Source of the DNA: a virus
Length of the DNA: 26,440 nucleotides
Virus record (IMG/VR): IMGVR_UViG_3300020469_002331
Coordinates: 1 to 26,440 of that record
Direction: 5' to 3' (one strand)
The position numbers and the translations under genes are program-made. Every line of letters starts with the position of its first letter. Position 1 is the stretch's first letter. Shown piece by piece: positions 1-9,323 of this stretch. The notes under the pieces are model-generated. The model saw nothing but the letters and a program-made list of their open reading frames with translations. It had not been told where the DNA came from and did no database searches.

Positions 1-1
1 G

Positions 2-130
2 TTCGAGACTTTCTATACAAAGAACATTCTTTTAAACGAAGGTATGAGAGCATGGATGTCATCAGTTGACCAACCTCACGAGAACTTCGTGTTCCCAGAG
101 GAAGTATTACCTCGTGGTAACGCATTGTAA
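2..130 (+). CDS. 23: Major capsid protein gp23, C-terminal fragment
   Basis: The reading frame is open from base 2 to the TAA at 128-130 and gives the last 42 residues of a protein cut by the window edge. The fragment contains [10 protein letters not shown], then a DQPHENF segment, and ends in [11 protein letters not shown] recognise this ending from the major capsid protein of T4-like cyanophages, which builds the hexamers of the head shell. A terminator follows 26 bases after the stop, as expected for a highly expressed capsid gene. Only the C-terminus is visible, so maturation cleavage and fold cannot be judged. The call rests on remembered family sequence, not on a search. Confidence 0.85.
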   Translation, partial: FETFYTKNILLNEGMRAWMSSVDQPHENFVFPEEVLPRGNAL

Positions 131-153
131 TTCATAATAAAATCTGATATAAT
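125..153 (+). promoter_or_regulatory. Possible sigma70-type promoter after gp23
   Basis: A TTGTAA hexamer (125-130) overlaps the gp23 stop codon and is separated by exactly 17 bases from a perfect TATAAT (148-153). A start near base 160 would lie inside the left arm of the following terminator, so a transcript from here could not form the hairpin. The -35 matches consensus at only four of six positions, and AT-rich DNA gives chance TATAAT hits. Confidence 0.35.
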
Positions 154-155
154 AA

Positions 156-181
156 GGGGGTATTGATTACCCTCTTTTTTT
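156..181 (+). terminator. Rho-independent terminator downstream of gp23
   Basis: A 7-bp stem, GGGGGTA (156-162) with TACCCTC (168-174) including one G-T pair, has a 5-base loop and is followed directly by seven T residues (175-181). It lies 26 bases after the gp23 stop and should end the capsid transcript. Confidence 0.85.
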
Positions 182-262
182 ATGTTAACTATATTTGCAA
201 TTGCATTAATTTGTATTATAATTACAGTAGTAACCATTTTCCGTTATGATCCGCACAGATAA
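182..262 (+). CDS. 26-residue single-pass membrane miniprotein
   Basis: An ATG just after the terminator T-run opens a 26-residue ORF ending in TAA (260-262). Residues 2-20 are almost all Leu, Ile, Val, Ala, Thr and Phe, making one transmembrane helix, followed by a short charged tail (RYDPHR). It overlaps the next gene by 17 bases, in the style of the other tightly packed genes here. No good ribosome site is visible because the terminator occupies the upstream bases. I do not recognise a family. Tiny hydrophobic proteins are frequent in T4-like cyanophages, but a chance ORF cannot be excluded. Confidence 0.45.
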   Translation: MLTIFAIALICIIITVVTIFRYDPHR

Positions 263-614
263 CATAGAACACTCTGAATATTGGTACGATTACACTCGTA
301 ATGATCCTGATGCAGAGAATCCATTCACAGATGCTTTTGATTATATGATGGCAGAAACAGTCGTTAATGGATCACCGCAACCAATTGTTGCAGACATAGA
401 TGATATGTATTCACATCACTTTGTAGATGATACAATGATGGGAACTGTAAGTGTAGGTGTTACTGATTCATATGATTTCATGTATCCTTATACTATGACT
501 GGTTCATTCTCATCACAGATGAGACAGGAAATTAAAGACATAATAAATGAAGTCCTAGATGAAAGAGAGTTAAATAAAAAACTAGAAGGTCCTTATGATT
601 TCCCAGAAGAATGA
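246..614 (+). CDS. Hypothetical acidic phage protein
   Basis: This 122-residue ORF starts at ATG 246 and ends at TGA 614. It is strongly acidic and rich in Asp, Met and Tyr (for example DDTMMG and a YDFMYPYTM segment). The C-terminal third (about residues 88-113) is a likely amphipathic helix with alternating charged and hydrophobic residues (QEIKDIINEV). No signal peptide, transmembrane segment or catalytic motif is visible. It overlaps the membrane miniprotein before it by 17 bases and the next miniprotein by 4 bases (ATGA), suggesting translational coupling. I do not recognise a function. Confidence 0.75.
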   Translation: MIRTDNIEHSEYWYDYTRNDPDAENPFTDAFDYMMAETVVNGSPQPIVADIDDMYSHHFVDDTMMGTVSVGVTDSYDFMYPYTMTGSFSSQMRQEIKDIINEVLDERELNKKLEGPYDFPEE

Positions 615-694
615 ACAACTACGCAATAGAAATTTTATTTTGGACTATACTAGGAGTCTATCTTCTAGCAAAGTCAGGAGCATTTAAGAAATGA
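611..694 (+). CDS. 27-residue membrane miniprotein
   Basis: The ATG at 611 overlaps the preceding TGA as ATGA, and the ORF ends at TGA 692-694, one base before the methyltransferase start. Residues 5-20 (AIEILFWTILGVYLLA) form one hydrophobic helix with a basic tail ending FKK, which predicts a small inner-membrane protein with its C-terminus in the cytoplasm. The exact overlap upstream and one-base gap downstream are the main evidence that it is translated. No family is recognised. Confidence 0.55.
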   Translation: MNNYAIEILFWTILGVYLLAKSGAFKK

Positions 695-695
695 A

Positions 696-2413
<1,718 letters not shown>

Positions 2414-2414
<1 letters not shown>

Positions 2415-2998
2415 TGACGATTAAATTATATCCACCTGAGTTTTTATTTCCTACAAAGATACTTACATCAGAGGATACAAAGTTTAGTGCCTACAGAGAT
2501 GACATGATCCAATGGATGATAGATTACTCATATAAACATGAAACTGTTGGTAAAAGTAATCAGGGTGGTTACCAAAGTCCTGATCAATTTTACTTGGAAG
2601 AATCATTTGCTCCTTACTTAAATAATATATCAGAGCATATGATCTCTACAATAGAGGAATATGTTAGAGATGATCTGTCATCTTTACATGTAGATGATCT
2701 AAGGTTATCTAACATGTGGTTTAACTTTAACTATGAGAACTGTTACAATGTACAACACACTCATCCTGGTTGTGTATTGTCTGGAGTTCTTTGGATACAA
2801 ACTCCAGAAGATCAACCAATTACATTCTCTTGTTATGATGAGTTCTCTCGTGCCACTTATGAAAACCGCACTAACGAATCATTCGCACCTAAAGAAGGAC
2901 AGTTACTTTTATTTCCTGCACACCTACCACATAGAGTGGACATAAATCGTAGTAAGAATACAAGAATTTCTATCTCATTTAATATAGTAAGAACATGA
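2414..2998 (+). CDS. 2OG-Fe(II) oxygenase-like protein 2 (HxH type)
   Basis: From ATG 2414, which shares its A with the previous stop (TGATG), the product has 194 residues; a TTG at 2411 is possible but less likely. The core is VQHTHPGCVLSGVLWI (H115 and H117), then a GQLLLFPAHLPHRVD segment with the distal His, and a final strand with TRISISFNIV that carries the 2OG-binding Arg. The HxHP...LSGV pattern is typical of the 2OG-FeII_Oxy_5 (TIGR02466-like) group. It is the second of three adjacent oxygenase-like genes, and the three are clearly different in sequence, so this is not a recent tandem duplication. The substrate is unknown. Confidence 0.8.
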
Positions 2999-3477
2999 AG
3001 ATTGTAGATAACTATTTGCCACAGGATTACTTTGAGCATTTAAAGACAACGATACTAGGACATAATTTTCCTTGGTTGTATGAAGCAGAGGTTGCTAATG
3101 TAGGTGAGAATCAAGACGAACATTTTTATTTTACTCATAGAATATATGAGAACTATCAACCTACTAGTTCTTTCTTTCAAGAGTGCGTACCTTTATTTGA
3201 ACAGATGGGGATGGATGCTATTGTCAGAGCAAGAGCATTATTATATACGAATCAAGGTAAACAAATCGTACATGAAAAACATACCGATTATAATTTCCCA
3301 CATAAAACTATTGTATTCTATATGAATACTAATAATGGATACACTGAGTTTGAAGATGGCACTAAAGTAGAGAGTGTAGAAAATAGAATAGTATTTTTTG
3401 ATGGATCAATACCGCACAATAGTTCTACATGCACAGATCAAAAGGCAAGAGCAGTAATATCCATTAATTATTTCTAA
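2995..3477 (+). CDS. 2OG-Fe(II) oxygenase-like protein 3 (canonical HxD)
   Basis: The 160-residue protein opens with MKIVDNYLP, a start shared by many phage prolyl-hydroxylase-like proteins. It has the complete triad: H96-T-D98 in HEKHTDYNFP, distal H141 in FFDGSIPHNS, and R152 in the final strand (RAVISINYF) for 2-oxoglutarate. An FEDGTKVESVENRIVFF strand pair lies between. It overlaps the preceding gene as ATGA. A very similar architecture occurs again at 17223-17846 (HIDM and a FDGTLYHTAE segment). Substrate is unknown; modification of a phage structural protein or of a host factor is possible. A late-type promoter overlaps the end of this gene and starts the structural block. Confidence 0.82.
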   Translation: MKIVDNYLPQDYFEHLKTTILGHNFPWLYEAEVANVGENQDEHFYFTHRIYENYQPTSSFFQECVPLFEQMGMDAIVRARALLYTNQGKQIVHEKHTDYNFPHKTIVFYMNTNNGYTEFEDGTKVESVENRIVFFDGSIPHNSSTCTDQKARAVISINYF

Positions 3478-3483
3478 TAAATA
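3476..3483 (+). promoter_or_regulatory. T4-type late promoter octamer
   Basis: AATAAATA fits the NATAAATA late-promoter pattern of T4-like cyanophages, read by host polymerase with phage gp55-type sigma. It overlaps the TAA of the third oxygenase. A start about 6 bases downstream would leave a leader of about 18 bases before ATG 3507, the first structural gene. Confidence 0.65.
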
Positions 3484-3506
3484 ACTCAGAAGCGTCTGTC
3501 TAGATA

Positions 3507-3971
3507 ATGCCCACAGCAATAAAACCAAAACGAAGTACGACGGTTGGACAGATACCAGGTCTGTCCGATCTCCAAGATGGAGAACTGGCGATTAATATTG
3601 TAGACCAAAAAATCTACATTAGAAGTGGCGATAACATTGAGACTGTTGCATCAGCAGCAACAGGTGCGGTTCCAGTTTGGACATTATTAAGCACTAGCGG
3701 TCAAATGACAGTCAATAAACGCTATGTTATTGACACATCATCAGCAGAATTAACATTTGCTATGCCCACTGTTGGTTTATCCATCGGTGATAGTATAGAA
3801 ATACACGATGCTGCGAACACATGGGCTATAAATAATGTTATTATTACTGACGCTGTGAACAAATTTAGAGATGCAATAGGAAATTTGGAGTCACCTCCAT
3901 TGATTTTAGATGTCGCCTCTATCACTGTTATGCTTTTATGGAACGGATCTTATTGGAACATCATTAGCTAA
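3507..3971 (+). CDS. Small virion/fibre protein with shared distal module
   Basis: The 154-residue protein has two parts. Residues 1-45 carry a phage fibre signature: repeated basic start (PKRSTTVGQIP), then LQDGELAINI and DQKIYIRSGD, the strand motif seen in many tail-fibre N-termini. Residues about 55-154 form a beta-rich module ending in VMLLWNGSYWNIIS. This module resembles the last 98 residues of the 1345-residue fibre at 4334-8371, with common positions TSS, GDSI/GDSV, DAANT/DVAKT, and W-N/R-I-I near the end. It probably sits on or near the tail fibre. Preceded by a late promoter and followed by a TAATG overlap with the next gene. Confidence 0.7.
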   Translation: MPTAIKPKRSTTVGQIPGLSDLQDGELAINIVDQKIYIRSGDNIETVASAATGAVPVWTLLSTSGQMTVNKRYVIDTSSAELTFAMPTVGLSIGDSIEIHDAANTWAINNVIITDAVNKFRDAIGNLESPPLILDVASITVMLLWNGSYWNIIS

Positions 3972-4321
3972 TGGCACTTACTCTAAGCAACCAACACTAC
4001 CAACCCAAAGACTCTAAAGGATACTTCGTGTATGCTTTGAGAAGAGATGCAGATCATATGCTACATCTCACTAAGGTAAGTACCGCATCAACAACTGAAA
4101 CTTTTGAACCTTTTAGATTAGATGGAACACAAGTTGAAGGGTTCGGTGATTATCAAGATTATGTGGAAGAAACTACTGAACAAAAATCAGCAAGCAACAA
4201 TCCACAAGATAAATATCAACAGATTCGTTTCGATAGACGAAGCATTAATTATTTCCTAGACGCTGAAGGATACCTTGTCCTACAAGTCAACGGATCCCAC
4301 TCATACTCAGGACCTGTATAG
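3971..4321 (+). CDS. Small structural-block protein, function unknown
   Basis: The 116-residue ORF begins in a TAATG overlap with the previous gene and ends 12 bases before the large fibre gene. It is rich in Tyr, Gln, Asp and Ser. It reads as alternating strands (GYFVYALRRD, HLTKVSTAST, GYLVLQVNGSHSYSG) without any catalytic signature, signal or membrane segment. The tight position between two fibre-type genes and behind the same late promoter makes a virion or fibre-attachment role likely. I recognise similar short proteins in cyanophage structural blocks but no assigned function. Confidence 0.65.
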   Translation: MALTLSNQHYQPKDSKGYFVYALRRDADHMLHLTKVSTASTTETFEPFRLDGTQVEGFGDYQDYVEETTEQKSASNNPQDKYQQIRFDRRSINYFLDAEGYLVLQVNGSHSYSGPV

Positions 4322-4333
4322 AGATTACTAACA

Positions 4334-7300
4334 ATGGCAGAATTTAGACTTGGCAGACTAAAGTTTAACTGGCGTAATGCATGGACTGGTTCCACTGCAT
4401 ATGTCATAGATGACATCGTGAGATTCGGTGCGAACTCTTATGTCTGTGTGGGCAACCATACCTCACAAGCCTTAGCGGCTAACTTTACATCAGATGCTGC
4501 CTACTGGCAACTTCATACGAGTGGTTTTGATTATCAAAACGATTGGACTCCTAGCACAGCTTATGTTCCAGACGATATCGTAAAAGAAGGCGGTAACTTA
4601 TACATTTGTACAAACCAACATACATCTACAGGTGTAACAAGTAGTTGGTATTCTAGTGACTTCCCTGCAAACTGGGAACTATTCCAAGAAGGACTTAACT
4701 TTGTTGGTACATACACAACTAATACTTACTATGGTATTAACGATGTTATTACCTATGGAGCAAGAAGATATCGTACTATAGTACCATTCCAATCACCTGC
4801 TGATCAGACTGCCACTGGTGCAGGTAATACATCTCAACATGACTTACTGGGTATTGGGTCAGATAAATTCTTCCCACCAGAGCAAAACTTTGCAGCATTT
4901 GATAACGGATATGTAAATGAAGGTTCATATATTGACACTACAAGATATCAAAGAGGTGACATTGTTGAGTATAAAGGTTCAACATATGTTGCTATCAGTA
5001 CAAACCCATATGGATTCCAACCTAACGAGAGTGAAAATGATTGGAAGTTCCTTAACTTAGGTATCGGTACAGGTGGTAACGATGCATGGGATCAGACATC
5101 ACAATATTCTAAAGGTGAGCTTGTAAGATTTGGTGGTAACACATATCAAGCTGACATATTAAAAATCGAAGCATTCCAAAGACCAACAGGTATAGGTAGC
5201 ACCACATTTGACAAAGGTGTTAATGGTTGGTCACTATTACATAAAGGATTTAATTGGACAGGTACTTACACTACCTCCACATACTATGAGATAGGTGACA
5301 TCGCTGAGTTCCAATCATCAGCATACATCTCAGTTGCTTCTACCAATGTAGGAACAACACCAGGTAGTGACTCTACTATATGGCAAGCATTTGCTATCGG
5401 AGATAGTTCAGCACTACTAACAACTAAAGGTGACTTACTTACTAGAAATGGTACAGGTCCTACAAGACAGGGTATCGGTACTCAAGGTGCTGTATTAAAA
5501 GTTAGTTCAAGTGATGAGATAGAATGGAACTTCTCTGGTAAATTAACTAAGACATATTATGTTGACTCTGAATTAGGTAATAACAATAACTTAGGAGAGA
5601 CACCTGATAGTTCATTCAAAACTATTAGTTATGCATCAACATCAACCAACCCTACAAGAGATATTAGTACAGCAACATATGATGCAACAACTGGTATCAC
5701 AACTATAACTGCTGCTAATCACGGATTATTTGCAGGACAAGAAATCAAACTAGTTGGTTTGATGTTCACTTGTAACTACGGTCTATCAACTACATTCCCA
5801 TCAGGTGCTGAGGGTTACTACTTCAATGTAGAATCAATCACCGACTCTAATACATTTGTAACTCGTGTAGGTCCTTCAACTATCGCACACGAATATGTGA
5901 GTGGTGGTGTTATGACTAACGCAGCTCCAGTTATCTTGAAACTATCTGCAGGTACATTTAAAGAAACATTACCAATAACACTTGGTAAAAACTTCTCTAT
6001 TGCAGGAGATGTTCTTAGAGGTACTACAGTTGAACCTGCTGCAGGTTTAGGAACTGACGGTGTTACACCGAACAATCGTTCAACAATGTTCTTTGTATCT
6101 GACGCTACAACGATCCAGTCAATTACCATGAAGGGATTGAAAGGATTTGATTACGATGTCAACGATGCATTTAATACAGATAAGATGCAACACAAAGTTG
6201 GTGTTGGAACTACTGCTTGTGGTGTTTACATTAGACTTAACCCTAACGAATCTATCTTAACAAGATCTCCTTACATGAAGGATTGTACTACCTTCTCTGA
6301 TGTTGCCAACGATGGCACAGGTCATGGTGGTGCGATAGGTATTCTAATAGAGGGTGGACGACATCATAAGAACCCAGAAGGAAAAGGTTATAAGTCAATG
6401 GTGTTTGACGCATTCACCAACATTAACTCAGGTGGTATCGGATTCATGTTAGAAGACGATGCAGTTGCTGAGGTTGTGTCTTGCTTCACTTACTACTGTG
6501 CTTTCGGTTACTTCTCTGATGATGGATCTGAAATTAGATCACTCTCTGGTAACAACTCTTACGGTACTTACGGTGCTGTTGCTGCAGGATTCTCTACTCA
6601 TGAGACTGCAAGACCAGGTAAGTTGTTCGGTGACAAGATGGAGTTACAGGCAGGTACAGTTGTAGGAACAATTGCTGTTGGTGCTACTATGCGTGGTACT
6701 GAATCAGGTGCTAGAGCAACTGTAACTAACGATCAGTCTTCTGCTGACGCTATCTACTTCAAGTATGTTACAGGATTTGGTAACACTGGATCAAACCCAG
6801 TGAACGCAGCAGTCGGTGTTGGTAGTACAGTATTCAAACCTGGCGAGAACATAGAACTTGATTCTGTCGGTGCAGGTGGTACAGGTTATATGAGGATTGC
6901 CTCTGCTTCAAACTCTGTTACAGGTCAGAAAGATATTCTACTAGAGGTTGCAGGATTAACAACTGCACCAACAGTCGGTGACGCAGTTGGATTTACCACA
7001 ATTGGTATGGGTCAATCTGATACTAGTTCATACATTGTTAGAACACAAACTAACTTTGTCGAACCAACTAAGGTAACTGTATACGATGCATTGTATACAC
7101 CTCAGTCTGGTATCATGACAGTCTTCACTGTTGAGTCACACGGATTATCATTCGGAGACTTTGTACAAGTTAAGACTGGATCACTAGCATTCATATGTCC
7201 TGCAGGTGGAACCGCAATCGCACAGTCATCTGCTTATCCAAGAGCAACTGACCCAATCGCAGGAAACCCAATTCAAATCTCTGGTGTAGGTAATACATTC

Positions 7301-8371
7301 TTCGAGATACAGACATTAAATACTAAGACTATCGGTAACGGTAGAGATACAGAAAATGTACCATCAACTTCTGTTGGTGTTCATACATACATCGGTTCAC
7401 CTGGCGGTATCGGTAAGACTGCATATCAAGCAATCACTCTTGGTGATGGTAGAGCAACAGTTTCTATCGCACCAGGCAAGGGAACTGCACCTGTCATAGG
7501 TAATGACAATCAGGCATTTAATATGAGGAGTAAGTTCTCCAAGATTAGATTGACTGGTCATGACTTCCTATTAATAGGAACAGGTAACACTACTGCAACT
7601 ACATATCCAAATGTAAATGAGAACACTGCTTCTCAAGGTAACGAAACAAATGTGGTCGCACCTGGTAGAATCTTCTTTGTATCAACAGACCAAGGAGGTA
7701 ACTTCAGAGTTGGAGAATACTTCTCAGTTAACCAGTTAACTGGTGCTGCTACCTTGGACGCTTCCGCATTCAACCTTTCTGGTTTGACAGAATTGAAACT
7801 GGGTGCTATCGGTGGACAGATCGGTGAATCTATCGCTGAGTTCTCATCTGATGAGACAATGGGAGGAGATTCAAACGGTGCATGTCCAACTGAGAAAGCA
7901 GTTCGTGGATTCCTCACAAGAGGTAAGATGGACAACACCTCTGGAATGTTAGTTCCACCAAGAGGTCAACAAGCAGCAAGACCAACAGGTGTTGACTTAA
8001 TAGAAGGTGGTATCCGTTATGATACTGACGCAAACGCAATTGAATTCTATAACGGTGCTCAATGGTTACCATTAGGAGCATACGCATCAGTAGATGCAAC
8101 TTCTGGAGTAACTCTTTCAAACAAACAACAAGTATTTGCCAACACATCAAGTGGTGGATTCACTGTTACCCTACCTGGATCTCCAGTTAAAGGAGATAGC
8201 GTTAGAATCTTTGATGTCGCCAAGACATTTGACTCAAACGCATTAACAGTTGGTAGAAACGGTAACCCAATCATGGGTGATACTTCTGATCTAACAATCA
8301 ATACTGAAGGTGCTGCCTTTGAACTTGTGTTCTACGATGGAACTCAAGGTTGGAGAATCATTACAGTTTAA
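4334..8371 (+). CDS. Large tail fibre/adhesin with CBM-like repeats
   Basis: A 1345-residue structural protein. Residues about 13-355 hold six related units of the form W/Y...TxYxxxDIVxxGxxxY...W (WTGSTAYVIDDIVRFG, WTPSTAYVPDDIVKEG, YIDTTRYQRGDIVEYKG and others), the pattern of small carbohydrate-binding (CBM5/12-like) folds. A linker TTKGDLLTRNG follows. A YYVDSELGNNNN...SFKTI unit then resembles the start of beta-helix fibre domains, followed by several hundred Gly/Thr/Ser-rich residues. The end has a region with GGQIGESIAEFSSDETMGG and a final beta module (about 1248-1345) ending GWRIITV, related to the C-terminus of the protein at 3507. No signal peptide, as expected for a phage virion protein. 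Likely role: host surface recognition. A clear terminator follows. Confidence 0.82.
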   Translation: MAEFRLGRLKFNWRNAWTGSTAYVIDDIVRFGANSYVCVGNHTSQALAANFTSDAAYWQLHTSGFDYQNDWTPSTAYVPDDIVKEGGNLYICTNQHTSTGVTSSWYSSDFPANWELFQEGLNFVGTYTTNTYYGINDVITYGARRYRTIVPFQSPADQTATGAGNTSQHDLLGIGSDKFFPPEQNFAAFDNGYVNEGSYIDTTRYQRGDIVEYKGSTYVAISTNPYGFQPNESENDWKFLNLGIGTGGNDAWDQTSQYSKGELVRFGGNTYQADILKIEAFQRPTGIGSTTFDKGVNGWSLLHKGFNWTGTYTTSTYYEIGDIAEFQSSAYISVASTNVGTTPGSDSTIWQAFAIGDSSALLTTKGDLLTRNGTGPTRQGIGTQGAVLKVSSSDEIEWNFSGKLTKTYYVDSELGNNNNLGETPDSSFKTISYASTSTNPTRDISTATYDATTGITTITAANHGLFAGQEIKLVGLMFTCNYGLSTTFPSGAEGYYFNVESITDSNTFVTRVGPSTIAHEYVSGGVMTNAAPVILKLSAGTFKETLPITLGKNFSIAGDVLRGTTVEPAAGLGTDGVTPNNRSTMFFVSDATTIQSITMKGLKGFDYDVNDAFNTDKMQHKVGVGTTACGVYIRLNPNESILTRSPYMKDCTTFSDVANDGTGHGGAIGILIEGGRHHKNPEGKGYKSMVFDAFTNINSGGIGFMLEDDAVAEVVSCFTYYCAFGYFSDDGSEIRSLSGNNSYGTYGAVAAGFSTHETARPGKLFGDKMELQAGTVVGTIAVGATMRGTESGARATVTNDQSSADAIYFKYVTGFGNTGSNPVNAAVGVGSTVFKPGENIELDSVGAGGTGYMRIASASNSVTGQKDILLEVAGLTTAPTVGDAVGFTTIGMGQSDTSSYIVRTQTNFVEPTKVTVYDALYTPQSGIMTVFTVESHGLSFGDFVQVKTGSLAFICPAGGTAIAQSSAYPRATDPIAGNPIQISGVGNTFFEIQTLNTKTIGNGRDTENVPSTSVGVHTYIGSPGGIGKTAYQAITLGDGRATVSIAPGKGTAPVIGNDNQAFNMRSKFSKIRLTGHDFLLIGTGNTTATTYPNVNENTASQGNETNVVAPGRIFFVSTDQGGNFRVGEYFSVNQLTGAATLDASAFNLSGLTELKLGAIGGQIGESIAEFSSDETMGGDSNGACPTEKAVRGFLTRGKMDNTSGMLVPPRGQQAARPTGVDLIEGGIRYDTDANAIEFYNGAQWLPLGAYASVDATSGVTLSNKQQVFANTSSGGFTVTLPGSPVKGDSVRIFDVAKTFDSNALTVGRNGNPIMGDTSDLTINTEGAAFELVFYDGTQGWRIITV
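4370..5398 (+). repeat. Six CBM-like repeats in fibre N-terminus
   Basis: In the fibre protein, six units of about 45-75 residues repeat the pattern aromatic-rich strand, TxY, (D/G)DIV or GEL/NDV, G, then xxY and a closing W. The units begin near WRNAWTG, YQNDWTP, FVGTYTT, YIDTTRY, AWDQTSQ and FNWTGTY. Spacing is uneven because loops differ. They are diverged at DNA level, so this is an old protein duplication rather than a recent DNA repeat. Confidence 0.7.
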
Positions 8372-8378
8372 TTCTTAC

Positions 8379-8399
8379 GGGAGTCCTAGACTCCCTTTT
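8379..8399 (+). terminator. Rho-independent terminator after large fibre gene
   Basis: GGGAGTC (8379-8385) pairs perfectly with GACTCCC (8389-8395) around a CTA loop and is followed by TTTT. It starts 8 bases after the fibre stop codon. Confidence 0.85.
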
Positions 8400-8410
8400 G
8401 TCATATTTTT

Positions 8411-8418
8411 TCTAAATA
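8411..8418 (+). promoter_or_regulatory. Late-type promoter (TCTAAATA)
   Basis: TCTAAATA lies between the terminator and ATG 8441. The same CTAAATA core stands before the genes at 21509, 21876 and 25631, which argues for a true phage late-promoter variant. Expected start near 8424, giving a short leader of about 17 bases. Confidence 0.6.
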
Positions 8419-8440
8419 CTAATACCATAGAGTATAACAA

Positions 8441-9286
8441 ATGGCTGACTATCAAACTTATAAAAAAATTAACGGTACTAATGCCCTGATAGATGGTAGT
8501 GTCCCTTCAACTAAGACGACTGGATTGTCAACTGCGGTTGTAAGACAAAACTATTACTATGATTGCTGTTACTGGGATCCTGAGAATGGTGGTTGCTGTT
8601 TTCTATGGACTGTCCCTTCAAATGTCTCTACTATAAAATTTGAGATGGTAAGTGGAGGAGGATCTGGAGGTCCAGGTCGTTGTTGTTCATCAGGATATAA
8701 CCCAGGTGGATCAGGAGCATACGGTATTAAGACATTATATTCACATACAGGAGACTTTACACCAGGATCATCACAATATACTATCTGTGCTGCAGCATCA
8801 ACAAGATGTTCTTGTTGTGGATGTTGTGTAGGTAGAACTGGTTGTGGATTCTGTGGATGTACAACTTATGTTCAAGGTCCAGGTTTAAATAACTTCTGTG
8901 CAACAGGTGGATCATGGGGTCACCATAAATGTGGATCATGGTGTTATACTTGTAAGATGCAGACACAGTGTAACTGGTGTCGTAATGAGGTACAGGGTTG
9001 TGTTTGTGGTAACTGGGACTTCGCTCTCGGTGGAATCAACGGTTCAGACTCTGCTAACCAGTACTGTAACACTGAGCACTACCCACAAACAGGTGCAGTA
9101 CCAGGTCCTTGGGGTGCATCATTCGTTAGAGGTCGTGCAAAATGTGGTTCTGGTAACACTGTTGGTTGTTGCTACGGTCACGCACTATTCCCAGGCGGTG
9201 GTGGATTTACTGCAGGTACTGAAGGATCTAACTGTTGGGGAAGTTTCGGTGCAGGTGGACTAGTTGTTGTAACATACTGGTCATAA
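8441..9286 (+). CDS. Cysteine- and glycine-rich putative adhesin
   Basis: The 281-residue protein has 28 cysteines by my count (10%), many as CC pairs or CxC/CxxC clusters, for example RCSCCGCC and CGFCGC near residues 122-139. After a short N-terminal part (LIDGSVPSTKTTGLS), residues about 55-75 (LWTVPSNVSTIKFEMVSGGG) look like the start of the glycine-rich domain common in phage fibre tips. Gly-rich runs (PGGGGF, GAGGLVVVTYWS) close the protein. Aromatic residues (Trp, Tyr) are frequent. There is no signal peptide or membrane helix. Position directly after the large fibre, behind its own terminator and late promoter, suggests a tip adhesin or decoration protein, possibly disulfide-linked or metal-bound. 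The function is inferred; I know no characterised homologue. Confidence 0.72.
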   Translation: MADYQTYKKINGTNALIDGSVPSTKTTGLSTAVVRQNYYYDCCYWDPENGGCCFLWTVPSNVSTIKFEMVSGGGSGGPGRCCSSGYNPGGSGAYGIKTLYSHTGDFTPGSSQYTICAAASTRCSCCGCCVGRTGCGFCGCTTYVQGPGLNNFCATGGSWGHHKCGSWCYTCKMQTQCNWCRNEVQGCVCGNWDFALGGINGSDSANQYCNTEHYPQTGAVPGPWGASFVRGRAKCGSGNTVGCCYGHALFPGGGGFTAGTEGSNCWGSFGAGGLVVVTYWS

Positions 9287-9294
9287 TATAAATA
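9287..9294 (+). promoter_or_regulatory. T4 late promoter (TATAAATA)
   Basis: A perfect TATAAATA directly follows the stop of the Cys-rich gene. The predicted start near 9300 leaves a leader of about 24 bases before ATG 9324. Confidence 0.75.
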
Positions 9295-9323
9295 ACAAAT
9301 GAGAGAGAACACTCGAACAAACA

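Noticed and set aside
5818-6129. 103-residue minus-strand ORF inside the large fibre gene
   Set aside because: Open only because the + strand gene lacks certain codons; no start signal or motif. The same applies to the minus-strand ORFs at 7633-8301 and 20214-20477.
8898-9263. 121-residue + strand ORF in another frame of the Cys-rich gene
   Set aside because: A low-complexity Val/Thr shadow caused by repeated TGT/GGT codons in the real gene.
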